In this document: positions 53,039 through 64,000 of the stretch, one piece after another | Position numbering within the stretch: the first letter of the stretch is position 1 | Layout of the letters: each line of letters opens with the position of its first letter | Source: Arcobacter sp. FWKO B | GTDB lineage: Bacteria > Campylobacterota > Campylobacteria > Campylobacterales > Arcobacteraceae | Length of the DNA stretch: 64,000 bases | Direction: 5' to 3' | NCBI RefSeq assembly: GCF_014844135.1 | Contig: NZ_CP041403.1 | Location: 1,922,001-1,986,000, forward strand | Notes under the pieces: model-generated | Database searches by the model: none | Told to the model about the DNA's origin: nothing | Seen by the model: the letters and a program-made list of their open reading frames with translations, nothing else | Translations under genes and position numbers: made by a program

Positions 53039-55789
53039 ATGTTAGATTATAAACAAACATTACTTTTACCAAAAACAGATTTCCCTATGCGTGGTAATCT
53101 TCCACAAAATGAGCCAATAAGATATAAAGCTTGGGCTGATTCTAAAGTATATGAAAAAATGGTAAAAAATAGAGCAAATGCAGAAAAAAGTTTTACACTG
53201 CATGATGGACCCCCTTATGCAAACGGGCATATCCATATAGGACATGCATTAAATAAGATTTTAAAAGATATTATAGTTAAGTATCATTATTTTGATGGAA
53301 AGTCTGTAAGATTTACTCCAGGTTGGGATTGTCATGGGCTACCAATTGAGCAAAAAGTAGAAGAAAAAATAGGCGGTCAAAAGAAAAAAGAGCTTCCTAA
53401 ATCAAAACTAAGAGAATTGTGTCGTGAGCATGCTGGTAGTTTTGTTTCAATTCAAAGAGATGAATTTATATCTTTAGGTGTACTTGCAGACTGGGAAAAT
53501 CCATATTTAACTATGGATTTTAAATTTGAAGCAAATATATATAGAGAACTTTGCAATATCGCAAAACAAGGTTTACTTGTACAAAGAAGCAAACCTGTTT
53601 ATTGGTCATGGGCTGCACAAACAGCTCTAGCTGAGGCAGAAGTTGAGTATGAAGATAAGATTTCATCTTCAATTTATGTTGCATTTAAACTAAAAGATAG
53701 AAGTGAAAGTATAATTATTTGGACGACTACCCCTTGGACATTGCCAGCAAATACAGGAATTGCACTAAATCCAGAGATTGAATATGTAATTACAACAGAT
53801 GGATATATAGTTGCAAAAGACCTTTTAGATTCATTAAAAAAAGATGAAATAGTAAAAGGAGAAATAGCTTCTTTAATAGATCCTAAAAGTTTGGAAAATA
53901 CTATAGCAATCAACCCTCTAAATGGTAGAGATTCAAGAATAGTATTGGGTGAACATGTAACTACAACTTCTGGTACAGGTGCGGTACACACAGCTCCAGG
54001 ACATGGTGAAGATGACTATAAAGTAGGATTGGTTTATGGCTTAGATGTTATAATGCCAGTTGCTCCAAATGGTTGTTATGATGAAACAGTAGTAAGACTT
54101 GACCTTATACCAAATGCTTCTGAGTTTGTAGGAATTAATGTATTTAAAGCAAATGATGCAATTTTAGAGCTATTAGGTGATGCACTACTTAAAAAAACTG
54201 ATATAAAACACTCTTATCCACACTGTTGGAGAACACATAAACCTGTTATTTTTAGAGCTACAAAACAGTGGTTTATTTCTGTAGATAGTGAGTATGGAAA
54301 AGGTAATGAAACTCTAAGAAACAATGCTTTAAAAGCTATAAAAAATGTAAAATTCTACCCAGCTTGGGGAGAAAATAGACTAGGTACTATGCTTGAAAAT
54401 AGACCAGATTGGTGTATAAGTAGACAAAGAGACTGGGGAGTACCAATAGCATTTTTTAGAGATAAGACAACAGATGAGATTATATTTGATGAAAAAGTTC
54501 TAAATTTCGTAGCTATGATATTTGAACAAAAAGGGTGTGATGCATGGTATGATTTGAGTATTGAAGAGCTTTTATATCCAGGAAGTGGATATAAGGCTGA
54601 AAATCTTGAAAAAACTATGGATATACTTGATGTTTGGTTTGATAGTGGAAGTACACAGTATGCTGTACTTCAAAGTAGAAATTATGACGCAGGAACTTAT
54701 CCAGCTGATATGTATCTTGAAGGAAGTGATCAACATAGAGGTTGGTTCCAAAGTTCACTTCTTACATCATTGGCAGCTAGAGAAATAGCACCTTATAAAG
54801 CAGTACTTACACATGGATTTACAGTAGATGAAAAAGGTGAAAAAATGTCTAAATCAAAAGGAAATGTTGTAGTTCCTGCTGATGTACTGAAAAAATATGG
54901 TAGTGAAATTTTAAGGCTTTGGGTTGCTATGAGTGATTATCAAAGTGACTTAAAAATTAGTGATAATATTTTAAATCAAATGTCTGAACTTTATAGAAAA
55001 ATTAGAAATACGACAAGATTTTTATTTGCTAATATCGATGGACTGGAGCAACTTGTAGACCCTAAAGATATGGGTATACTTGATACATGGATACTTGCTA
55101 AAGCAAAAAAAGTTTTTGATGAGATTGATGAGAGTTTTGCAAATTACGATTTTTCAAGAGGACTTAATAAGTTAAATAATTTCTTAGTTGCGGATTTAAG
55201 TGGTATTTATCTTGATGTTTGTAAAGATAGATTGTATTGTGATAGTGCTAATGATATCCATAGAATGGCAAGCCAAAGTGCAATGGCAATGATAACAAAA
55301 GCTTTAATAGGTACAATTGCTCCTATTTTAACATATACAACTGATGAACTGTTAGATTATGCCCCTGCAATAATTAAAGGAGATTGTAAAGATATATTTG
55401 ACTATACAAAATATAAATTACCTTTAGTTACAAGCACTTTAAATGAACAACACTTAATAAAAGCTAGAACTAAATTTTCTGAGATAGTTGATGGATTTAA
55501 AAAAGATAAAATTATTGGTAATACACTTGAAACTGTAATTTACACAGATAGTGATGATGTATTGAGCCTTGATGGCGTTGAAGCTGAAGATTGGTTTATC
55601 GTAAGTGGAATTGTTAAGGATAAACAAAGTGAAGTGTTGGCAAAATTTGAACTAGATGGCAAAACTTATGAAATATATAAGTCAACACAGCACAAATGTC
55701 CTAGATGTTGGAAGTATAAAACTGCTTCAGCAGAAGCTGTTTGCCAAAGATGTGAAGAAGCTGTAAAAGGGTTTGAAACTAATGTTTAG
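53039..55789 (+). CDS. ileS: Isoleucyl-tRNA synthetase
   Basis: IleS charges tRNA-Ile. The 916-residue protein has the HIGH motif ('GHIHIGHAL') and the editing domain with 'TTPWTLPANT'. The 'KMSKSKGN' motif and a C-terminal zinc site ('CPRCWKYK', then 'CQRC') are also present. Length is typical for the bacterial form. Its last eight bases overlap a small membrane protein gene. Confidence 0.97.
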   Translation: MLDYKQTLLLPKTDFPMRGNLPQNEPIRYKAWADSKVYEKMVKNRANAEKSFTLHDGPPYANGHIHIGHALNKILKDIIVKYHYFDGKSVRFTPGWDCHGLPIEQKVEEKIGGQKKKELPKSKLRELCREHAGSFVSIQRDEFISLGVLADWENPYLTMDFKFEANIYRELCNIAKQGLLVQRSKPVYWSWAAQTALAEAEVEYEDKISSSIYVAFKLKDRSESIIIWTTTPWTLPANTGIALNPEIEYVITTDGYIVAKDLLDSLKKDEIVKGEIASLIDPKSLENTIAINPLNGRDSRIVLGEHVTTTSGTGAVHTAPGHGEDDYKVGLVYGLDVIMPVAPNGCYDETVVRLDLIPNASEFVGINVFKANDAILELLGDALLKKTDIKHSYPHCWRTHKPVIFRATKQWFISVDSEYGKGNETLRNNALKAIKNVKFYPAWGENRLGTMLENRPDWCISRQRDWGVPIAFFRDKTTDEIIFDEKVLNFVAMIFEQKGCDAWYDLSIEELLYPGSGYKAENLEKTMDILDVWFDSGSTQYAVLQSRNYDAGTYPADMYLEGSDQHRGWFQSSLLTSLAAREIAPYKAVLTHGFTVDEKGEKMSKSKGNVVVPADVLKKYGSEILRLWVAMSDYQSDLKISDNILNQMSELYRKIRNTTRFLFANIDGLEQLVDPKDMGILDTWILAKAKKVFDEIDESFANYDFSRGLNKLNNFLVADLSGIYLDVCKDRLYCDSANDIHRMASQSAMAMITKALIGTIAPILTYTTDELLDYAPAIIKGDCKDIFDYTKYKLPLVTSTLNEQHLIKARTKFSEIVDGFKKDKIIGNTLETVIYTDSDDVLSLDGVEAEDWFIVSGIVKDKQSEVLAKFELDGKTYEIYKSTQHKCPRCWKYKTASAEAVCQRCEEAVKGFETNV

Positions 55790-55883
55790 TGAGCCAGTTA
55801 CACTATCTTTTATTTTTCAAACAATAGCAGTATTATTAGTATTTACTGCTATTGGAATATATTTTGTAAAGAGGTATAAATAA
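55782..55883 (+). CDS. Small single-span membrane protein, 33 residues
   Basis: The ATG at 55782 overlaps the ileS stop. The peptide is mostly one membrane helix ('FIFQTIAVLLVFTAIGIYFV') with a basic end ('KRYK'). Its stop overlaps the next ATG by one base (TAATG). An AAAGGG lies nine to ten bases upstream. Tight coupling on both sides supports a real gene; the function is unknown. Confidence 0.6.
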   Translation: MFSEPVTLSFIFQTIAVLLVFTAIGIYFVKRYK

Positions 55884-56161
55884 TGATACCATTTAGTGAT
55901 GAAGATTTAAAAACACCAGTATCAAAAATTATAGATGAAAAGATTTCACCAATGTTAGCTCGTGATGGTGGAGCTATTAAACTAATGGGCATAAAAGATG
56001 CAAAAGTTTTCGTACAGCTTCAAGGTGCATGTGTTGGGTGTAGTGCAAGTGGCAGTACTTTGAAATTTATTGTTGAAAAAGAACTAAAAACTTGGATACA
56101 CCCAGATTTGGAAATTGTTAATGTATTAGTAGGAGAAGAATCAAAATATGAATTTAACTAA
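55883..56161 (+). CDS. NifU C-terminal (Nfu) iron-sulfur scaffold protein
   Basis: The 92-residue protein is the Nfu domain that binds and passes on Fe-S clusters. The cluster motif is 'GACVGCSASGSTLK' (CXXC), preceded by 'LARDGGAIKLMGI'. No full NifU is present. It overlaps the TPR-like gene by 14 bases. Confidence 0.9.
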   Translation: MIPFSDEDLKTPVSKIIDEKISPMLARDGGAIKLMGIKDAKVFVQLQGACVGCSASGSTLKFIVEKELKTWIHPDLEIVNVLVGEESKYEFN

Positions 56162-56753
56162 TAGTGATTTAAAGATACTAGAACTTGCAAATTCACAATA
56201 TGCAAATGCTGAATACTTAAAGGCAATGCAAAATTATAATGAACTAATAAGAAGATATCCTCATAACGAAGAGTTTAAAATATATGTTTTATTATGTGAT
56301 ATAGCTACTGAAAATGAAGAAAAGTCAAATATGCTATATGACTATTTCACAGTAGCAAAAATAGAAAATATTGATAGTGCAATAGAATATGTAAATGGTA
56401 TGATAAAAGCTTATGATGGTGATATAGAAGAGATATCAAAGCTTTTGCATGATATTTCATCTATGGCTGTTGAATCTCTTGATGCTATAGAATATCAAGA
56501 TTTTTTAGAATTGGTAAAATCTCGTGGTTCATTTAAAGAGGCTTTTGAAGATATTATGTTTAGTACTAAAGTAGCTATTACTTCAAAAGATGATTTTTTT
56601 GATTTTGTTAATAAATTAATAGAAAATGACTTTAGAAGTTCTGCTTACAATTATTTGGATGGATTTAATGAATACTTTTCATATGATTCAAAAGTACAAG
56701 AACTATATAAAAAACTAGAAGAGAAAAAAAGTGTTACTAACGATAAACAATAA
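56148..56753 (+). CDS. TPR-like helical protein, unknown function
   Basis: The 201-residue helical protein begins with one clear TPR-like repeat ('ANAEYLKAMQNYNELIRRYP') and continues as acidic helices. I recognise no specific family. It overlaps both neighbours (Nfu and murE), so it is part of the ileS-to-murE operon. Confidence 0.75.
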   Translation: MNLTNSDLKILELANSQYANAEYLKAMQNYNELIRRYPHNEEFKIYVLLCDIATENEEKSNMLYDYFTVAKIENIDSAIEYVNGMIKAYDGDIEEISKLLHDISSMAVESLDAIEYQDFLELVKSRGSFKEAFEDIMFSTKVAITSKDDFFDFVNKLIENDFRSSAYNYLDGFNEYFSYDSKVQELYKKLEEKKSVTNDKQ

Positions 56754-58008
56754 AATATTTACAAATAACTCAAAAGAGGCAAATAAAGATACAATTTTTG
56801 TGTGTAATGAGTTAAATAGAAAATTTATAGATGATGCTAGGGCAAATGGATGTGTGGAGTTTGTAGAGGATTATGAACTTGGCAATTTTTTTGATTTTAG
56901 TCAGATTAAAATTGTTGGGGTTACTGGAACAAATGGTAAAACTACAACAACTGCTGCAATTTATTCAATACTCTTAGATTTGGGTTATAAGGTTGCATTA
57001 CAAGGGACAAGAGGGTTTTTTATTAATGATGAAAAAATGGAGGGGTATTCTTTAACAACTCCAATGCAACTTGATATTTATGCCCATATCAAAAAAGCAT
57101 TAGAGCTTGGATGTGAGTTTTTTGTAATGGAAGTGAGTTCACATGCAATTGCACAAAATAGAATTGCAGGTCTAAATTTTGCACTAAAAGTACATACAAA
57201 TATAACAAGAGATCATCTTGATTATCATAAAACAATAGAAGAATATATAAATGTAAAAAATAGTTTTTTTACAGATGAATCTATGAAGCTTATTAATAAA
57301 GATGATAAACATATAAAATATAACATCAAAAATTGTTTTGCATATGGGCTTGAAAATCCATCTACATATAAAGTAAGTGCTTATAGCTTACAAAATGGTA
57401 TCCATGTAATGCTTGATAATTTTGAAAATAAAGTTGCATTTTCTTCATCTATGATGGGTATTTTTAATATTTATAATCTAACAGCTGCAGTTGCAAGTGT
57501 ACACCTTCTTACTAAGATGGATTTATCTGAAATTTGTGACCAAGTAGAAAATTTTGGAGGGGTTAGCGGAAGAATGGAAATAGCTTCAACTGAGCCTTTA
57601 ATTATAATAGATTTTGCACATACACCTGATGGTATGGAAGAGGTTTTTAAGAGCTTTGCAAATAAAGATATAATAGCAGTATTTGGTGCAGGTGGAAATA
57701 GGGATAAAGAAAAAAGACCATTAATGGGAAAAATTGCAAGTAGATATTGTAAACATATAATTATAACTTCAGATAACCCAAGATTTGAAGATCCTGATTT
57801 AATAGTAAATGATATTTTATTAGGAATTTCAAATAAAACTAACATTATTGTAGAATTAAATAGAAAAGAGGCTATTAAAAAAGCAATACAATTGTATAAA
57901 AAAGATACAGTTATATTGATTCTTGGCAAGGGTGATGAGGAATATCAGATAGTTTATGACCATAAGATACCATTTAAAGATTACAATATAGTAAAAGAAC
58001 TATTATGA
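56731..58008 (+). CDS. murE: UDP-MurNAc-tripeptide synthetase
   Basis: MurE adds the third amino acid to the peptidoglycan precursor. The 425-residue protein has the P-loop 'GVTGTNGKTTTTA', 'MEVSSHAI' and the 'SDNPRFEDP' loop; DNPR selects meso-diaminopimelate. It is somewhat short at the N-terminus, as in other Campylobacterota. The start is a GTG at 56731 inside the previous gene, preceded by AAGAGA. Confidence 0.94.
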   Translation: MLLTINNKIFTNNSKEANKDTIFVCNELNRKFIDDARANGCVEFVEDYELGNFFDFSQIKIVGVTGTNGKTTTTAAIYSILLDLGYKVALQGTRGFFINDEKMEGYSLTTPMQLDIYAHIKKALELGCEFFVMEVSSHAIAQNRIAGLNFALKVHTNITRDHLDYHKTIEEYINVKNSFFTDESMKLINKDDKHIKYNIKNCFAYGLENPSTYKVSAYSLQNGIHVMLDNFENKVAFSSSMMGIFNIYNLTAAVASVHLLTKMDLSEICDQVENFGGVSGRMEIASTEPLIIIDFAHTPDGMEEVFKSFANKDIIAVFGAGGNRDKEKRPLMGKIASRYCKHIIITSDNPRFEDPDLIVNDILLGISNKTNIIVELNRKEAIKKAIQLYKKDTVILILGKGDEEYQIVYDHKIPFKDYNIVKELL

Positions 58009-58082
58009 TACTTACAATTTTGTAAGTCTATTAAAAAAATGAATTAACATTGGCTTAATTAATACTCCATTTGTAAAAAATA

Positions 58083-59471
<1,389 letters not shown>

Positions 59472-59562
59472 TTGATGGTTTATGGTTTATGGTTTATGGT
59501 TTATGGTTTATGGTTTATGGTTTATGGTTTATGGTTTATGGTTTATGGTTTTGTGCCATCAA
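59472..59562. repeat. Heptanucleotide tandem repeat inside a hairpin
   Basis: Eleven perfect copies of ATGGTTT (59475-59551) start four bases after the gdhA stop. TTGATGG (59472-59478) and CCATCAA (59556-59562) flank them as a 7-bp stem, so the array forms the loop of a terminator-like hairpin. Copy number is likely variable by slippage. Confidence 0.85.
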
Positions 59563-59565
59563 TTA

Positions 59566-59596
59566 TTAACTATTAACTATTAACTATTAACTATTA
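59566..59596. repeat. Second heptanucleotide tandem repeat
   Basis: Four perfect copies of TTAACTA (59566-59593) plus a partial unit lie directly after the ATGGTTT tract. The period is again seven. About 140 bases of plain AT-rich sequence follow before the next gene. Confidence 0.8.
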
Positions 59597-59738
59597 TGTA
59601 ACTTTTTGTAGCTTTTATAAACTTTTATAAATCCTTTTTTTTACTATTTAATACTACAATTTAGCAAAATTTAATATCTTTTTGATTACAATTCGGACAA
59701 AAATTATCTTAATTGATTTTAGAAAAAAGGATTACGCT

Positions 59739-60098
59739 ATGATGCCACAATTTCCACAACCAACATTTTACATTTTTAAATGTGAACAAAGTACACCTCC
59801 AGGGATGCCAAAGCCAAGCTGTGTTAATGCAAATACACAAGAGCTTTTTGGATATATGGCTCAAGGGCTTATGCAAAGAGGTATTATGGGTCCAGTTCAA
59901 CCTATAAGAACAAGCTGTCTAGGAAGATGTCAAATGGGACCTGTTATGTTAGTTGAACCAGGACATTTTATGTATGTGGGATTAACTAAGGAAAAAATTG
60001 ATAAAATATTAGACGAACATATTATTGGTGGTAAACCAGTAGATGAATATTTGATTCCAGAGCAATTTTGGGGCGAACCTATAGAATTAAAAAAATAA
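59739..60098 (+). CDS. Thioredoxin-like [2Fe-2S] ferredoxin-domain protein
   Basis: The 119-residue protein has two Cys pairs spaced as in thioredoxin-like [2Fe-2S] ferredoxins: one in '[16 protein letters not shown]' and one in '[11 protein letters not shown]'. It may carry electrons or act as a redox switch. The ATG at 59739 is preferred because AAAAGGA lies seven to eight bases upstream; a longer frame from 59682 has none. It is 10 bp from panD and likely co-transcribed with it. Confidence 0.82.
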   Translation: MMPQFPQPTFYIFKCEQSTPPGMPKPSCVNANTQELFGYMAQGLMQRGIMGPVQPIRTSCLGRCQMGPVMLVEPGHFMYVGLTKEKIDKILDEHIIGGKPVDEYLIPEQFWGEPIELKK

Positions 60099-60108
60099 AG
60101 AGGTATAT

Positions 60109-60474
60109 ATGACTTTTGACATGTTGTATAGTAAAATACACAGAGCTACTGTAACAGATGCAAATCTTAACTATGTAGGATCTATTACAATAGATGAAGA
60201 AATACTTGAAGCTTCGAAATTAAGAGTAGGGCAAAAGGTTGAAATATTAGATATAAATAATGGTGAGAGATTCTCAACTTATGTTATAAAAGGGCCAAGA
60301 GGTAAAAGAGATATGTGCTTAAACGGTGCAGCTGCTAGAAAAGTACAAATTGGTGATAAGATTATAGTAGTAGCATATGGTACTTATAATGAGAGTGAAC
60401 TTGAAAACTATAAGCCTATAGTTGTTCATGTTGATGAAGGTAACAATATAACAGAAGTTGTTGATTATATATAA
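60109..60474 (+). CDS. panD: Aspartate 1-decarboxylase
   Basis: PanD makes beta-alanine for pantothenate synthesis. The 121-residue proenzyme has the self-cleavage site Gly-Ser in 'NYVGSITID', which creates the pyruvoyl group. 'GERFSTYVI' and '[12 protein letters not shown]' also match. Length is typical. Confidence 0.95.
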   Translation: MTFDMLYSKIHRATVTDANLNYVGSITIDEEILEASKLRVGQKVEILDINNGERFSTYVIKGPRGKRDMCLNGAAARKVQIGDKIIVVAYGTYNESELENYKPIVVHVDEGNNITEVVDYI

Positions 60475-60486
60475 AAAAGGTTTGTA

Positions 60487-60807
60487 ATGTTTGAAGGTAT
60501 TGATTTAAGTAAAATAAATCTAAATGAAATTATGAGTCAGGCTCAGGCTATGGCTGATAAAGCAAAAGCTGAAAATGAAGGTAAAGTATTTACTTCAAAA
60601 AGTGGTGGAGGAATGGTTGAAATTTCAATCAATGGAAACAATGAAGTAATTGACTTAAAAATAGATGATAGTTTACTTGAAGATAAAGATTCATTACAAA
60701 TACTTCTTATAAGTGCAATTAATGACTGTTTACATCAAGCAGAAAACAATAGAAAGATGATGGCAATGAATATGATGGGTGGTTTAAACCCATTTGCTTC
60801 TAAATAA
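60487..60807 (+). CDS. YbaB/EbfC nucleoid-associated protein
   Basis: The 106-residue protein has the YbaB fold features 'GGGMVEISINGNNEVIDLKI' and a Met-rich C-terminus. YbaB binds DNA as a dimer. No dnaX or recR is nearby; here it lies between panD and ispA. Confidence 0.9.
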   Translation: MFEGIDLSKINLNEIMSQAQAMADKAKAENEGKVFTSKSGGGMVEISINGNNEVIDLKIDDSLLEDKDSLQILLISAINDCLHQAENNRKMMAMNMMGGLNPFASK

Positions 60808-60809
60808 CT

Positions 60810-61673
60810 ATGAAAGCCTTACTAAATGATTTTGAAGAGTATTTAAAAAATAATATACCAACTTCAAAGTCATTCCACCCAAATTTTGAAAATGCTTTAC
60901 AAGATATGCTTCTTGCTGGTGGTAAAAGATTTAGACCAATGCTAGTTTTAAGTGTTGTAAATGCTTTAAATCCTATGCTTTTAAAAAATGCAATGCCAGT
61001 TGCTCTTAGCATTGAACTACTACATACTTACTCTTTGATACATGATGATTTACCAGCTATGGATAATGCAGATTTAAGAAGAGGACATCCAACACTACAC
61101 AAATCTTTTGATGAAGTTACAGCAATACTTGTAGGGGATGCTTTAAATACATACTCTTTTAGTGTATTAGCAAATGCACCACTTAGTTGTGATACAAAAA
61201 TTGAACTTATTAAAATTTTATCATATGATGGTGGGATCGATGGAATGATAATTGGACAAGCAATTGATTGTTTTTTTGAGAAACAAAAAATTTCTTTGGA
61301 AGAATTAGAATTTTTGCATATTAATAAAACTGGTAAACTTATAGCTGCGAGTCTAAAAATGGGTGCAATAGTATCAGGTACAAACAGTGAGCTAATTGAT
61401 AGATTGTATGATTTTGGGATTAAAATAGGACTATTGTTCCAAATTCAAGATGATATTTTAGATGTTGTTCAAGATGACAAAACAGCTGGAAAAACTACAA
61501 ATAATGATACATTTAAAAATTCATTTGTCAATCTACTTGGGCTTGAAACTGCTATTTTAAAAGCAGATGAGTTAGCAAGTGTTTGTAAAAATGAAATACA
61601 AAATTTTGATGAAAAACTACAATATAACTTAACAACACTATTAAAAGAGTTTTTATATAGACACAAAGTATAA
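60810..61673 (+). CDS. ispA: Farnesyl/geranylgeranyl diphosphate synthase
   Basis: The 287-residue prenyltransferase builds C15 or C20 isoprenoid diphosphates. The first aspartate-rich motif is 'DDLPAMDNAD' and the second 'QIQDDILDV'; 'GGKRFRPML' binds the isopentenyl unit. It starts two bases after the ybaB stop. Confidence 0.94.
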   Translation: MKALLNDFEEYLKNNIPTSKSFHPNFENALQDMLLAGGKRFRPMLVLSVVNALNPMLLKNAMPVALSIELLHTYSLIHDDLPAMDNADLRRGHPTLHKSFDEVTAILVGDALNTYSFSVLANAPLSCDTKIELIKILSYDGGIDGMIIGQAIDCFFEKQKISLEELEFLHINKTGKLIAASLKMGAIVSGTNSELIDRLYDFGIKIGLLFQIQDDILDVVQDDKTAGKTTNNDTFKNSFVNLLGLETAILKADELASVCKNEIQNFDEKLQYNLTTLLKEFLYRHKV

Positions 61674-61700
61674 AAATTGAGTCTATTTCACTCATACCTC

Positions 61701-61729
61701 TTGACAAAAAAACAAAAATCTATTATAAT
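61701..61729 (+). promoter_or_regulatory. Sigma70 promoter of groES
   Basis: TTGACA (61701-61706) and TATAAT (61724-61729) are both perfect consensus with a 17-bp spacer. It is the strongest promoter seen in the window. Confidence 0.92.
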
Positions 61730-61730
61730 T

Positions 61731-61757
61731 TTGGCACTCATTTTATTTGAGTGCTAA
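61731..61757 (+). promoter_or_regulatory. CIRCE operator (HrcA-binding site)
   Basis: TTGGCACTC and GAGTGCTAA, separated by nine bases, differ from the CIRCE consensus (TTAGCACTC-N9-GAGTGCTAA) at one position. It lies at the transcription start of groES, so HrcA should repress groESL until heat shock. The hrcA gene is not in the window. Confidence 0.93.
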
Positions 61758-61790
61758 TATAAAATACAAAACTTATTAAGGAGTGATAAA

Positions 61791-62051
61791 ATGAATTTTC
61801 AACCACTAGGTGAAAGAATTTTGGTAAAAAGAGTTGAAGAAGAGAAAAAAACTGCAAGTGGTATTATCATACCTGATAATGCAAAAGAAAAACCATCAAA
61901 AGGTGAAACTGTAGCAGTAAGCTCAAAAGTTGAAAACATAGCTGTTGGTGATACTGTTGTATTTGGTAAATATAGTGGTACTGAAATAGGCATTGATGGT
62001 GTAACATATTTAGTGTTAGATCAAAAAGATGTTTTAGGTGTATTAAAATAG
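61791..62051 (+). CDS. groES: Co-chaperonin GroES
   Basis: GroES caps the GroEL chamber during protein folding. The 86-residue protein has '[21 protein letters not shown]' including the start of the mobile loop, and ends 'DVLGVLK'. AAGGAG precedes the ATG. It is controlled by the promoter and CIRCE site just upstream. Confidence 0.97.
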   Translation: MNFQPLGERILVKRVEEEKKTASGIIIPDNAKEKPSKGETVAVSSKVENIAVGDTVVFGKYSGTEIGIDGVTYLVLDQKDVLGVLK

Positions 62052-62168
62052 TAGATAGTTGATGGTTTATGGTGGATAGTTGCTAAGATAACAACTATTT
62101 TTTAGTCAAACAATTTTTAATTTATAAACTCGAATCTATAAAAATATAAAAATATTAAGGAGAATACA
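62052..62168 (+). repeat. Small hairpin element between groES and groEL
   Basis: The sequence after the groES stop contains TTGATGG and GGTTTATGG words like those at 59472. A hairpin ATAGTTG/CAACTAT (62076-62098) follows with six T at its end, a terminator-like structure. It could lower groEL transcription relative to groES. Confidence 0.5.
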
Positions 62169-62207
62169 ATGGCATACATCGCTTTAGCGATTTATCCAGT
62201 ATCCTGA
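62169..62207 (+). CDS. Possible 12-residue leader peptide between groES and groEL
   Basis: AAGGAG seven bases before an ATG at 62169 opens a 12-codon frame ('MAYIALAIYPVS') ending in TGA. The bases ATCGC/GCGAT within it can form a small hairpin. The AAGGAG-ATGGC arrangement resembles the true groEL start 100 bp later, so it may be a duplicated start region. Translation is possible but unproven. Confidence 0.3.
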   Translation: MAYIALAIYPVS

Positions 62208-62257
62208 AAGTATACTAAATAAGAGTACTTCAAACTAAATGAAAATAAACAAACTAA

Positions 62258-63904
<1,647 letters not shown>

Positions 63905-63905
63905 A

Positions 63906-63946
63906 AAGCCGTCTAAAATCGTGAACTGCTTCACGATTTTAGGCTT
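63906..63946 (+). terminator. Terminator hairpin after groEL
   Basis: The 13-bp stem CTAAAATCGTGAA/TTCACGATTTTAG (63913-63942) with a CTGC loop is extended by AAGC/GCTT. The T-tail is weak. The remaining bases to 64000 are more GC-rich and contain a second small stem (GTGC TTTA GCAC) but no gene. Confidence 0.7.
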
Positions 63947-64000
63947 TGCACCAGAAGTCGATGTGCTTTAGCACCGACGAAGGGCGGGAGAACCGTAAAG

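Noticed and set aside
59472-59596. Possible CRISPR array
   Set aside because: The repeats are 7-bp direct tandem units without spacers and no cas gene is near.

Overview
The window is a stretch of a low-GC (about 30%), gene-dense bacterial chromosome. It most likely comes from a Campylobacterota member of the Arcobacter type. Supporting signs are the split CetA/CetB-type energy-taxis receptors, histidine kinases with an 'SHQWRQPL'-type phosphoacceptor box, NMT1-type binding-protein/GGDEF sensors, a large diheme peroxidase/PAS/chemoreceptor complement, and housekeeping genes in the order panD-ybaB-ispA-groES-groEL. The assignment rests on gene content read by eye; no database search was possible.

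Layout. Positions 1-14.7 kb are a signalling region: a partial membrane sensor, a CetA/CetB-like pair, a frameshifted chemoreceptor with a zinc-binding CZB domain, a diheme cytochrome c peroxidase overlapping a sensor kinase, a response regulator with a PAS domain, a soluble tandem-Cache/CheW protein, a gene of an unrecognised family, and a CheA fragment joined at a deletion scar to half of a CetB-like PAS gene. Positions 14.8-19.4 kb hold a thiol peroxidase, a MntA/HepT-type toxin-antitoxin pair, clpS-clpA and bioD. Positions 19.5-37.0 kb form a second signalling island: an OmpR-type regulator coupled to a kinase with nine PAS domains, a PAS-PAS chemoreceptor, a PAS-PAS-GGDEF-EAL protein, a 39-codon membrane peptide, two 4HB chemoreceptors (one frameshifted), a CetB-like PAS protein, a soluble chemoreceptor, a kinase lacking its phosphoacceptor histidine, and a second copy of the unrecognised family.

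Positions 37-51 kb are mostly ordinary: YbgC thioesterase, MFS transporter, a periplasmic-binding-protein/GGDEF sensor that seems to start at ATT, an RND permease without an adjacent adaptor, a CitE-like lyase, cytochrome c, folD, lepB, rpiB, an HD protein, a lipoprotein, an NlpC/P60 peptidase and nth. Positions 51.1-52.4 kb hold nine tRNA genes with a tandem Asp-Glu-Val-Lys duplication and an IS30-like transposase remnant. Positions 52.4-64 kb hold pncC, ileS, a Nfu-type protein, a TPR-like protein, murE, gdhA, a thioredoxin-like [2Fe-2S] protein, panD, ybaB, ispA, groES (sigma70 promoter plus CIRCE operator) and groEL.

The most interesting structure not explained by genes is a position-locked regulatory element of about 67 bp found four times (24763, 26427, 28772, 31177). 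Each copy is the promoter-proximal sequence of a chemoreceptor or c-di-GMP gene. Its paired GTCA and TGAC half-sites are spaced 11 bp apart and stand at a fixed distance from a -10-like hexamer. This suggests one transcription factor, perhaps the OmpR-type regulator at 19556, co-controls the island. The other main candidate for new biology is the unrecognised ~210-aa family at 12756 and 36357, found both times beside CetB-type energy-taxis genes.
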